From Heligmosomoides polygyrus polygyrus (taxonomy: Eukaryota; Nematoda; Chromadorea; Rhabditida; Heligmosomidae), in contig OX377202.1 of the NCBI GenBank assembly GCA_947396885.1, forward strand, positions 83,370,408 to 83,434,407: a stretch of DNA of 64,000 bases, written 5' to 3'. The translations under genes were made by a program, and so were the position numbers. The notes below the pieces were generated by a model. That model did not search any database and was not told the origin of the DNA. It was given only the letters and a program-made list of their open reading frames with translations. Positions 35,839 to 46,227 of this stretch are shown piece after piece; the stretch's first letter is position 1; each line of letters starts with the position of its first letter.

Positions 35839-38800
35839 TCAAGAATCGCCACTGTTTTTGTCTCGAAATGTTACTGATCGATAGTATCGCAGCTCCTCTA
35901 TGCTCTCTCGGATGTCGTCCAATGCTCTGTGGGTGCCTTTTTTGGCTGGAGCCTTGGCATATTCATCTGGGAACCATCGCGACGCCAGCTGAAAACGGTA
36001 CGATGTATCACCGTGTAAGCGCGCACGGTTCCCCAACTAATCGCGCCCCCAGCTGTGCGAGCTATCGAACTGAATCCTCAACACCTGCTGACCTCTTTGA
36101 CTGTTGAAACGTCCACGATGCGGTAGTGCAGATGGCTGTCCAGACGAGGCATATACTTCGAGATGAACCTTCAAAGCAACAAGATCTCAGAAACACCTAA
36201 AATTATGTGACTTTCACACTGAGCAGAGGCTATGACAGCTGAGTTACGCAGAGCGAGAGTGCAGCAGTGTTGTCTTTCTTGAGTAGTTACGAATCTAGGC
36301 TCAAAGGAGTGGAGATCAATACTGGTTTCATCGAACGGATCAGCAGAAAGGCAGAAGTTATAAAACAAGTAAAAAGAATTGCTGTACAAGCTGTCGAGAC
36401 CACCGCTCTTCATTAGATGAGCACCTTTTTAAATCTCATAAAGGTTAAATCCGTATCAGTTCGCTCTCCTTCAAGCACTGTCTCTCAGCTACTGCTAAAA
36501 ACAACTGCCTCGAAATATGGTCAAATGTTACCCACTACTGTATAAGATAACGGATAAAAGCAGAATCAGTTGTGAAAATTTTTCTATTCAGGGAGTGCAA
36601 TTTTTTATCCTGCGGAACTGACTTTCAGCGTACTCTTGTACGACGTCCTCACCGTAAATGAACACGTCCATCCTATCGTGGCATGAGGATCGGCAGGGTG
36701 ATTCTGGCGCAAGATTGGAATCACCGACAGATTGGCTGGTAGCAGCTTAATGATCAATAACTTAGCGAGAGAGAACAGTGTACACTTCGCTTCACGGTCA
36801 ACTAAGCCTAGCGCAGAAATGCAACATCTAGGTGGAGAACAACCCGACATATGCTTGCTTCACCGGCTAGACTTCTATGGATGTTGATCTTTTATTGAGG
36901 TAACCCTATGAGATTGACACAAATGAGCCGCATTGGTCATTTCTCACTCCAACAAAGAGTTCAGGCCGGCAGCCGATAAATTTGAGCAATCCCCTATAGA
37001 GGGTGTGGATACTAGAAGGGGATTTTGAAATAGCCCTTCCCAAGCACCCTATCATCTTTCAGAGAGTAGCATTATTAAGGATTTGGAGATCTGATTTACT
37101 ACAGGCAAAGCATGACAGGCACGACTACGACGAAGAATGAATGAGTTTAAAACCAACTGCATGGTTTATGTACTTCGGAGTCGAAGTAAAGAGACCGAAA
37201 GGTGTAAGGCTACAGTCAGACGTAAGGTGTGCGCGACCAGCACTGTTTCGGCTCCTCTCGAAGACAGGAGACCGAGTCTAGTTTCCATCTTTGAATGGAC
37301 ACAAAAGCTCGCAAGAGAGTAACAACCCTGCCCCGAGGTATCCGGGCAACTTGCACGCGTGACGGCAGTCTCATTTTGAGAACGTCTTCGTTCGCATCTG
37401 ACCTCCACCGAAATTCAACGCACTCTACCAATCTGAATCGACGGATGCATGGTCCGGACCAGAAACTGGCTAGAACTCCACGCCCGAGGTTCAGCAACGA
37501 GTTACAGATAACCCGCTATGAAGAATAAACAGGAAGAACTGTGCGTTTGAGGCGAAAAAAATCAGACGCTGAGCATCAGCACCCTCCATTGGAAAACTGC
37601 GTAAGAAAGGAACTTTTTTGGACTCACCTGCGATCAACATAAACGCTATTTCCTGCCAGCGGGCTTTTTCCTTTTACAGTTTCTTTTTCGAGGAATGCCA
37701 GTACCTGAAAAAGGAACTACAGGCATGAGAAGCATTTACATTTTAGCAGTCAATGTACTCTTCCTCGACTATTCCAAGAAAATCAAAATTCATTCAGGTT
37801 GTCATCACAGCACTGAACACGGAATGCCCCCAGCTCCGGCTGCCATGCAGCATTAGCATTCTCGCCTGGTAGTAGGGGTCATGGCTTCGGTTCTCGGCAA
37901 TGCATCATTTTGCATTTGGCGATTTATTGCCAGCGCGACCCTATACCCTCAAGCCCACCACATTTTTTGGACAAACGTTTGGTAACAACTCTCACTTAAG
38001 TTTTTCGATCTTTTTGGAGGTAGAATGCCGTAAAATGTTCACCTCCGTGTAAAGTGAACCAAAACGTACTCCGGTCCATGACCAGCATCCAAAATAGGCC
38101 CAATGCACAATGTTTGAGCGGAATTGGTGCTACTGACCTCGCCTCACTCACTTACTCAAAGGAGCAGATTCGTGATCAGCACTAGAAATAACTCCATTAG
38201 CCGAAGCACGAACAAAACAGTTTATTGACCACGGTATTCGTACAGTAGTGGGTTTTAATTTTGGAACAGCCGAGCCATTAAAAGACAAGAAGTTGCTGTG
38301 GTTATATCAAATTTCATTCTTTCATGTGTGGAGTCAAAACGAACTAACCAACAGTGAAGTATAACTAGCTATGTATAGCTAGCTACCAACCTTTTTCAAC
38401 AATGATGGGCGAATACAAAAAAGAGCGAAATGTACTGCTCACAAACTGAACTCGAATCTTTCTTTGTTTTTCTCTTAAATGGCAGTGGTTATCAAGTATT
38501 TGGTGAAGGATGTATTGGACACGACGGTAAACGGTCCAGCTGGCGAATAATAACAAGAAGCACAACATCTACTACTACACGGCCCTGTGCAGCCCGTGTT
38601 GTGCTGAAGATATCCGAGAAATTGAGAAAGTGCAAAAAGATTTCACCAAAATTCTATACCTTAGAGTATCTCGAATGCCTTATAACCAGGGAGGCTGTCC
38701 ATTCCAGTACATAAAGAAAGATTTCAGCCTTTGGGGCTGAAACTCTTTACTATCGAAGGATTTTTGCCGACTTACTTTTTGCTTTAAAACTTCTAAGAGG

Positions 38801-40525
38801 AGGACTTCGACTACGGCCATCAAGCTACTGGCGTTTTCCACCATCACATGGGTCACGCGAACACTTCAACTTGGACCATCACATTTCGGGCGGTTATCAA
38901 CAAGGATTGTGCCATAATTCTTTTGTGGTCCGCTGTGCGAAGTGGTTTGACCGTCTTCCTCCGGCTCTAGCTCACTGCCAAACGTTCTCACAATTCAAGA
39001 CTGCGCTTAAGAAAATTGGCATCCTGTCTGCTACTGGTGTCTCTAATCTGTGTTGGCTAGTATTATTCTGTAGAAGAGCATTTCGAATTCTATGCCTTTG
39101 TTCATTTTCGCTTTTTTTCGGCTTCTATTCAAGGCCCGAGCAGCGAGGCAGGCTGCTGGGTAGCTGGGCAAATTAATTTGATGATGTTTCTTTTTAACCT
39201 AAACAGTTCATGCTATGCTTTTGCAACCCGTCAAGTTGCTTATGACTGGACACGCCTCTTAGACCCAGCCCGGCAAGCTTAGCAGTTATCGCTATGCTTC
39301 GTTCTTTCGCTGGTAAGATCCTAGCAGCCTCAGGGGAGGGCACCACCAACCCCTTACCCTTTGGTCTGGGCTGTCAGCCTTTGGATGTCTCTCATTGTAA
39401 GTCTTTTGTAACTGGAAAAATGCATCTGCTTATTCTGTTGTTCTCTTTAGTCATTGATCGTGACCAGTCCCCACATGTCTCCTCCGCATTGCCGCCTCTG
39501 GTCTATAAAACTTACGTTGCAAGCGAGCGTTCGGAATGCGCCTGTCCTTCAGTTTAATAACAGTTTCTTCTCTAGTTTTGGTCATTTTTGAGTTTGAAAT
39601 AGTCGGTTATTTTTCAGCTCTTTGCTTCTACAGTGTCTGCATCTACTTTAGCATGTCAACTGGTCAGGTGCCTATTCTTCAATGTATTAGTGCGCCCTCT
39701 GCTGCATAAAAAAAATCACCGGTAACTGAACCCATGACCCCATTACTTCGAGGTGAGAACGCTACTAATGCGCCGCCGCCGCTGCTGCTACCCAGACTAA
39801 GCAGTGCGCGATATGAAGTCGATCACGCGAACTTTAACCGGCCAGGATTTGCTTAGGAGATCCACGAATTTGGTCTATACATCTATAATGAGCAATTCAA
39901 CCTCTTTCATAAGGCGTAGGTCTCCGACCGGAATTTTATGGGAAGATGAAGGCATTCCCTGGAGAGAACTGGACAATAAACACTTGTGCCTCAGGAAAAT
40001 TTGGTTAAGTGGTCCGGAGGGGATCAGCCTCTGATGTAGATGAATATACTTCAATAATACAACCGAACGCAAAAGATCCTCCTCCTCACTAAGCCAAGTC
40101 ATAGGAAAACTCATGGACCACAGTCTCTCCAATTCTGTATCTGCATTTATAACACTCACCATGTCTTCAGCAGTTTTCAGGTTAGTCTTGCTCTCCCGAA
40201 TTTTATTTAGAAGACCGTTCTTGATAAACGTTTCCCTTGGCCATTCCTCCATCTTCTCCAGAACCGACTCCGGCTGGTTTATTACGATATCCGGCCCTTC
40301 AGCGACTATCTGAAAATGATGCGCAGTGTCAGATCTATCTCAAAAAGTCAAACTCGTGTTCAGTTTACTCCGACTTACATTCAAATCCTGGTCTGTCACG
40401 ATCGCTGCGATCTCCACTAGGGTCTGTTTCTCGTGATCAAGACCAGTCATCTCGCAATCTATCCATACTAGACGTTGTTCAAGATTGGCTAACCGCGACA
40501 TCCTTCGAACAACTGCAGACAACAT
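35839..40525 (-). CDS. Oligoribonuclease (REXO2/Orn family 3'-5' exonuclease)
   Basis: The enzyme degrades RNA di- to pentanucleotides to monomers in mitochondria and cytosol. Five exons: 40379-40525, 40160-40309, 37628-37704, 36093-36168 and 35839-35988 (TGA 35839-35841), 600 bases or 199 residues. Bacterial Orn is about 180 residues and human REXO2 about 237. All DEDDh motifs are present: [20 protein letters not shown] (Asp and Glu), LAGNSVYVD (Asn-Ser plus Asp) and [19 protein letters not shown] (His and Asp); [18 protein letters not shown] also fits. The N-terminus [19 protein letters not shown] looks like a mitochondrial presequence, with a second Met at residue 9 for a cytosolic form. 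Phases agree at every junction. One oddity is GKSPLAGNS, where most homologues have Cys before PLAGNS. Two introns are large and hold a CR1 fragment. Confidence 0.93.
38400..39176 (+). mobile_element. CR1/Jockey-type LINE 3' fragment
   Basis: The frames read [14 protein letters not shown] and RVSRMPYNQ (near 38630-38690), then [20 protein letters not shown] and [10 protein letters not shown] (38918-39015). This resembles the C-terminal end of CR1/Jockey LINE proteins. Broken frames. It lies in an intron of the oligoribonuclease gene, opposite strand. Confidence 0.7.
39180..40150. other. Intron of the oligoribonuclease gene, nothing further recognised
   Basis: The minus-strand open frame that continues exon 2 beyond its GTGAGT donor (down to 39875) does not match the oligoribonuclease family and is intron read-through. 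No other gene or repeat end was recognised. Confidence 0.5.
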
Positions 40526-40796
40526 CTTTAACAAGGATGCTAAATCTGCGGCAAAGGAACCCAACGACGCTGACAAGACTAAAAGAAACAAGTGCTGATG
40601 AGACAGTTATGAGAACAAAGCAATCTTTTCTACATGCTCTATCCAGCGGAGCAGAAGCACAGTAGAAGTACCGGCACTATTGTACTTTCAGGACTCCAGA
40701 GGTCGAGGAAAGGTCGAAAAAAAATTCGCCCCAACTTCGCCCAGGAGTTATTTGGGTTCTGCCACCGATTTCGCGCAAATTACCTGACCAACCTTA

Positions 40797-41318
40797 GGGC
40801 CTGTTCATACTTCGCGACAGCTGCGCACAACGTGTGACGTGCGCAGCGCGCGGAAGTATGAACAGGCGACAGCAACGACTGGACCGACTGGAACGACAAG
40901 AGCGGCTGGAGCGACAACGCCGGCACTTAAGTATGAGCACATTTCGGCGGCGCGCGCTCGGTTTTAATCGATATGCATGTTTTGCACGGGCGACGAGAGC
41001 GACGAGAGCGACGAGAGCGCAGCTCGCGGGCGTCCGCGACGTGCGCAGCGACAAGAGCGACTGGAGCGACAGCGCCGGCGCTCGAGTATAGCCGCATGCA
41101 CACTCGGCAGTGGCGGCAGCAGCAGCCGTGATTAAGCATAGGAGCATCGATTTGGCAGGAATCGATGCCGCTATGCTTAATCACGGCTGCCGCTGCCGGC
41201 GCTGCAAAGTGTGCATGCGCCTTATGAACACTTTTCGGCGGCGCGCGATCGGTTTTAATCGATATGCATATTTTGCACGAGCGACAAGTCGCTCTTGTCG
41301 CGAAGTATGAACAGGCCC
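40797..41318. mobile_element. Composite MITE, TTA-target group
   Basis: The outer ends GGGCCTGTTCATACTTCGCG and its inverse are flanked by TTA (40794-40796, 41319-41321). Inside are a second inverse of the end (GGAAGTATGAACAGGC near 40852), (GCGACGAGA) tandem units near 40990, a perfect hairpin with CGTGATTAAGCATAGGAGCA arms (about 41128-41187), and a repeated GCGCGCKCGGTTTTAATCGA word (40951, 41240). It looks like several related elements collapsed into one another. Confidence 0.85.
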
Positions 41319-41319
41319 T

Positions 41320-41640
41320 TAGTCACCCATACCTACCGTAACTCACCGTACTCCAGCGTAGTACGGAAGTTGAATGTCAGATTCGTGGTCAGCTCCCCAA
41401 ATAACCCCAAGCCGAAGTTTCAGCGAAATCGGAGATCATGACGTCGACAGCCTTGGCCACCCGTACCTACCGTAATCGGCGAAATTTCAGAAACGGATGT
41501 CAGATCCGTGATCAGTGCTCCAGACGACTCGCATCTAAAGCGACATGGTAGTGACGAGTTTTCCGGGGCGGGTTGGACGAGTTTTCGCACAGTATGCAGG
41601 CGATCGTCGCGGGACCGACTGGCGGCTGCCATGCGGTCGC
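41320..41640. repeat. Dispersed repeat, inverted relative to 44790-44900
   Basis: 41515-41625 is the inverse of 44790-44900 (shared CGACATGGTAGTGACGAGTT, CCGGGGCGGGTTGGACGAGT, CGCACAGTATGCAG). CCGTACCTACCGTAA-type words repeat at 41327 and 41461. No gene is supported. Confidence 0.7.
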
Positions 41641-42169
41641 AGCCAACCGAGGCCTCGTCGGGCTGAACTGTTCCGTGACTCGATCAAGGGTGGGAACACA
41701 ATACAAGGTTTACACACATATAAGATCTTCCATCTCGGGAGGTAACACCAAGTGTACCTATGGTCCTTAGGCTCCACCAAGAGAAGAATAATAGTTTTAA
41801 GTGCGGATTAAGAGCGGTAGGACACTTCTGCTAAAACCATTTTCCGATGTTCTTAAGTTCCTTTGTTTATGTTCCTTTGTTGTTTTTGGACTTGCAGACG
41901 GAAACGAAAAAACCTTCATCAATAAACGATTATAGCATGTTTTATTCCAATCCGAAGAAGATGTTACTGCAGTGCTCCTAGCAGCTACAATGTTGTGGGT
42001 GATGCCAGCGCAGAAGGAAAGCGTTAGCCACAGAAGGTTTCAAATGTTGCTTCGGAGCGCAAAAGACCAAATCCACTGTAATTTAGATAAACTATTTATT
42101 TTTCAGCTGCTCTTGTAAGCTTGGGATCAAGTTGTGGGGCAGCCTCAGGCAATCGAGATTTCTGCTTTA

Positions 42170-42385
42170 AAATAGAGAACTATTGGTATCTGGTAGTTAG
42201 GGGAGGGGTCACCATAGCATACCGTGGGGTGCGGGAGTTGGAGTAGCTACATACAGCCAATGTAAATGCAGTCTTATCTCTTATTTTCGATTACAGGTCC
42301 GTATTTTGTCTGCTTCCGTATTGGGCGAGGGAAGGAGCTCCAGGATGTAGGCAATTTTAACACGGGTGCGTCACTCCAGCCACAT
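42170..42385 (+). repeat. Older repeat, left half (host of the LTR element)
   Basis: Similar to 58490-58665: ATTACAGRTCCGTRTTTKGT, AGGATGTAGGCAATTTTAAC and ACACGGGYGCGTCAC. The right half resumes at 44285 (CCTGGAGTCCCTTCCCTG). A third partial copy is at 45835-45900. Confidence 0.8.
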
Positions 42386-44280
42386 TGTGGTGATACTATC
42401 GGGTGTAAGCAGTTTTGGCGGTAGCCAACGATCCGAGCACCGCCCGCTATCAAGTTTAGCGATGTAATCACGACCTTGAAGTGCCGTATAAATAGGAACA
42501 TCGGGAGAGAACAAGGACAGCGACTTTCTATGTAAGCATGTGGAGAGCGGCTGCTTCCTATATGGGCATGGAGGGTGGTGGCTCTTTCCCAAGTAGGCAG
42601 CAGCTGTCACTCCCTTATGCTTCGCCCTTCCTCCACACTTCCCTCACCCTATAACTAGGACAGGAGTGGGTAGCGGTAGGGTGTAGGGTTTAGGTAATGG
42701 ATTAATTAGTTAACGGTTTGGGCTTCCTTATGGGGTCCAAACCTTTCCCCCTTTCGACGGCCCAGTAGCCATTTTCTCGTTAAGGTACTGTGTATGAATT
42801 TTGTTGTGATCCATGTCATCCCATGCAGATAAAGTTGATAAACAAATCTTGTTGGTTGATCTTCCGGATAATATCCAAGACGTCGGATATTACATGGAGG
42901 TCCCGGCTAGGGGTTTTTTCTAGAACCCTGACCTACGAACTCTTTCTTTTTTCGCCTCTACTCTTCTAAGTCATACGTTGACAGTTCCTCCTTTTACTTT
43001 AAAAGGAGTTGAAGCGCAGAAGACTCCAATCATCAGTACAAGGTCACTCAGAAATTCCATATAGCATACGTCTCTGAGTCTTAGCAAGTCCTGCAGGCCG
43101 CACCACGCCTTGTACAACTAACAATAATGTTCAGTGGTGAACGATTATCACATACGATAGCGCAGTAAATCTATCTCAGAGAGAGAGAGAGCTTAATTAT
43201 AAACACCCCACACTCCTCCCCAACCCCCCCCCCCTCAAGCCGCCCAGACAACATCAGTCGCCGTCACGACGAACATCATCTTCAACCTTCATCTTCAACT
43301 TCGACACTGCTTCTCCACGTCTTATGCCATCCTCTGCAGCGAACGAGTTACGTCAGTCCAATTCGAGTTCTTCTCCTCCAGCTTGTGGATAGGAGCCAAA
43401 TGCAGGAATCCAATGGACTCTACTTCAAGCATTCATGACTTTTTATATGCTGTGAAATACTATGTTCCCCTATGTCATATTTTTTCCTCGCATACTATTA
43501 TAATCCTATACTTGCGACGCAAAAAGTATTGTACTCTTGGCTATCCGACTGAACACTTCGGTTATTGTCCCAACCAATGGCTCTAACTTAAACACGATCT
43601 ATCGCTAGAGTCCACTTCTCAGATGGGTTTGCCCACACAGCCCTTAACAAAATAAAAGCACTATTTAAGATAGTTGTTTAAGATAAGCATTACAAACCCT
43701 TACGCTGTAAAGCCCTACAGTAAGACCTCCTCTTTTCGTTCCGGGGACCGGAACGTCTAAAGCGGGGCGGCATGTGGTGATACTATCGGGTGTAAGCAGT
43801 TTTGGCGGTAGCCAACGATCCGAGCACCGCCCGCTATCAAGTTTAGCGATGTAATCACGACCTTGAAGTGCCGTATAAATAGGAACATCGGGAGAGAACA
43901 AGGACAGCGACTTTCTATGTAAGCATGTGGAGAGCGGCTGCTTCCTATATGGGCATGGAGGGTGGTGGCTCTTTCCCAAGTAGGCAGCAGCTGTCACTCC
44001 CTTATGCTTCGCCCTTCCTCCACACTTCCCTCACCCTATAACTAGGACAGGAGTGGGTAGCGGTAGGGTGTAGGGTTTAGGTAATGGATTAATTAGTTAA
44101 CGGTTTGGGCTTCCTTATGGGGTCCAAACCTTTCCCCCTTTCGACGGCCCAGTAGCCATTTTCTCGTTAAGGTACTGTGTATGAATTTTGTTGTGATCCA
44201 TGTCATCCCATGCAGATAAAGTTGATAAACAAATCTTGTTGGTTGATCTTCCGGCTAATATCCTAGGCCAGGATATTACA
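42386..44280 (+). mobile_element. Non-autonomous LTR retroelement (TRIM-like)
   Basis: Two near-identical direct repeats of 509 and 508 bases (42386-42894, 43773-44280) start TGTGGTGATACTATCGGGTG and end GATATTACA, so each has the TGT...ACA termini of an LTR. A TATAAATA box lies about 100 bases in (42487-42494, 43874-43881). The 4-bp target duplication ACAT stands at 42382-42385 and 44281-44284. The 878-bp interior begins TGGAGGTCCCGGC, placed like a primer-binding site, and ends in an AAAGCGGGGCGG purine tract; it encodes no gag or pol. Minus-strand open frames in the two LTRs are identical because the LTRs are. Confidence 0.88.
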
Positions 44281-44284
44281 ACAT

Positions 44285-44460
44285 CCTGGAGTCCCTTCCC
44301 TGCTTAAATCAAGAGCATAGAACATAGCTATAGCATTGTTTGTTTGTTTTCCTCATTATAGGTTTGCCATCATTTCTTTTCGTTCGTGTCAGTGACAATC
44401 TTTATAAGACCCCCCCCCCCACAACTACCACAGCGGCGTAGTTCGTTATAGCAGACTAAG
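44285..44460 (+). repeat. Older repeat, right half
   Basis: Continues the 42170-42385 repeat after the LTR insertion, parallel to 58670-58850 (GGAGTCCCTTCCC, then a TTGTTTGT and CATT stretch). A C-run at 44409-44421 follows. Confidence 0.65.
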
Positions 44461-44997
44461 AAAATCTTTCAACATCTACTGCAGAACTCCGCTTAAATTG
44501 AATTTCCACCATCAATGAACAATGTGGACAGGTGTATGGATCAGTTCTTCAAAACAAATATAACATGTGAGTCATAGTCAATTCTCTAGTGGAAGCGAAA
44601 ACAGAAGCTCATGCCCATCCCAACAGTGCAAACGTTTTTAGGGAATTGAGGGTTTTCTATTCCTTCCAGCTCCATAATTGCAGTTACTGCTCATTCCTAG
44701 CATTCGTCTCCTTTTCAATTCAACTTCCATAGATTCCTGCTGAGTACAGAAGTTTACGCTCGCTCGTTGGTTTCTTGGTGATTGATTGGAGTACTTGGGT
44801 CCCGCAACGATCGTCTGCATACTGTGCGAAAACTCGTCCAACCCGCCCCGGAAAACTCGTCACTACCATGTCGCTTTAGACGCGAGTCTCCAGACGACCC
44901 CTTGAGCGAAGTATGGGCGAAAATTTTTTTCGACCTCTGCTGTTCTGATAGTGTTTGCAGTAGTGCCAAAGTTTCTGTGCGAATTCCGTTCACGCTA

Positions 44998-45059
44998 GGC
45001 CTATGGCATACCACCGGCGACGAGTTAGCGACACTGACGCCGATGGTATGCCATAGGCC
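44998..45059. mobile_element. Very short MITE (62 bp), TTA-target group
   Basis: GGCCTATGGCATACC at the left, its inverse at the right; right flank TTA, left flank CTA. It is probably a deletion form of the element at 45194. Confidence 0.8.
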
Positions 45060-45193
45060 TTATGAAGGAGGTGGAACCTGACCGTCCAGACGACCCCTTG
45101 AGCGAAGTATGGGCGAAAATTTTTTTCGACCTCTGCTGTTCTGATAGTGTTTACAGTAGTGCCAAAGTTTCTGTGCGAATTCCGTTCACGCTA

Positions 45194-45477
45194 GGCCTAT
45201 GGCCTCTGTTATACTCCCGCGGGAGCATCTGCGGAACGTCCACGGACCAATGGTACACGGCGGAGGCGGGCGTGGCGAGGCGCGGCGATTGGCCAGGTGA
45301 GGGATCTCGGCGCGATTCCCGCCCTTCCGCGGATGCTCCCGCGGGAGTATAACAGGGGCCTATGGCATACCACCGGCGACGAGTCGTGGCGACAGTGTTG
45401 TGCGAGTAGCTACGAACTGCGTAGCTATCCGCGCGACACTGTCGCCGCGACTCGTCGCCGGTGGTATGCCATAGCCC
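45194..45477. mobile_element. MITE interrupted by a second MITE
   Basis: The outer element has GGCCTATGG... at the left and the inverse ending GCCATAGCCC at the right (GGCC mutated to GCCC), followed by TTA. It is split nine bases in by the element 45203-45358. Confidence 0.8.
45203..45358. mobile_element. Nested MITE with CCYCTGTTAT ends
   Basis: CCTCTGTTATACTCCCGCGG at the left and its inverse (ending GAGTATAACAGGGG) at the right. CCTATGG is duplicated on both sides (45196-45202, 45359-45365), a 7-bp target duplication unlike the 3-bp TTA of the outer element. It is thus a different family. Confidence 0.85.
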
Positions 45478-45903
45478 TTATGAAGGAGGTGGAACCTGAC
45501 CCCGTCTGCACTTGGACCGAAAATACCGGGGAGCAAGCTGAAGATACGAAAGCGCGCGGCAGCCGCGGCGACTGTGCGGCAAGCGCGACATCTACATAGT
45601 GCGTGCTGCTACAGTTACGAAGTCTAACGCTCTTTTAACTGCATAAACTGCTATAGATACCTCTGCTCAGCTATTTGAGGGTCCTCCGCTGCACTTAATT
45701 AGAGGAAATGGTTACTTTGTGTGGGAACTGGATGACCTAGTCCAAGCAACAGACAATTGCTGCTATTATGAAACGATTTTGGGTTCTTTCATGACATGAA
45801 GCTTCATTTCTAAAAGATACGGCGCAATGTGACTATGGAGGGGTCGGATAACTGGGCCACACCCCGGAGTCCCTTCCCTTGCCCAAAATTTGAAAGCAAA
45901 TTT

Positions 45904-45975
45904 AACAACAGAGAATCTGTTCTGTGCTCTCCTCCGCGTCAGCGGAGGAGAGCACAGAACAGATTCTCTGTTGTT
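45904..45975. repeat. Perfect 34-bp hairpin
   Basis: Arms AACAACAGAGAATCTGTTCT... (45904-45937) and the exact inverse (45942-45975) around a four-base loop GTCA. It sits inside or beside a copy of the 42170/58490 repeat. Confidence 0.9.
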
Positions 45976-46227
45976 TTTGAAAGCGTACAAACCCATTGTC
46001 CATTTTCATCCATATTTGCGTTATAGGTTTGCAGTTAACTGTAAAAAAGTGAGGCGAGACCACTAGAATCTCAAAAATTCGAAGAATAAAGCATGTTAAA
46101 GGTCAGACTACCATTGTCTTCTCGCTGGGTCGCAAAATTTGGCCGTGGAGCGTATATTTTGCAGTGCTGAGCTTTGGAAGTGCTTCATAAAGTGACCATT
46201 TCCAGACCGATACTGTACTGACTTCTC

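Larger units (their letters stand above)
44790..45600. repeat. Tandem duplication carrying nested MITEs
   Basis: 44896-45008 is repeated at 45087-45202 (CCAGACGACCCCTTGAGCGA through TTCACGCTAGGCCTATGG), and the word TTATGAAGGAGGTGGAACCT follows each MITE (45060, 45478). So a unit of about 190 bp was duplicated together with its MITE. Confidence 0.85.

Noticed and set aside
37137..37528. Open frames on both strands, the plus one reading [20 protein letters not shown] and ending RYEE
   Set aside because: It lies inside an intron of the oligoribonuclease gene, on the opposite strand. It has a tail-like composition but no acceptor that would link it in phase to the membrane-protein model, which also has a stop at 33586.
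39875..40252. Long minus-strand extension of oligoribonuclease exon 2
   Set aside because: The family sequence stops at the GTGAGT donor (40159); the true next exon with LAGNSVYVD is at 37628-37704.
42371..44000. Two identical minus-strand frames (42371-42610 and 43665-43997)
   Set aside because: They lie in the two LTRs of one element and are identical for that reason.
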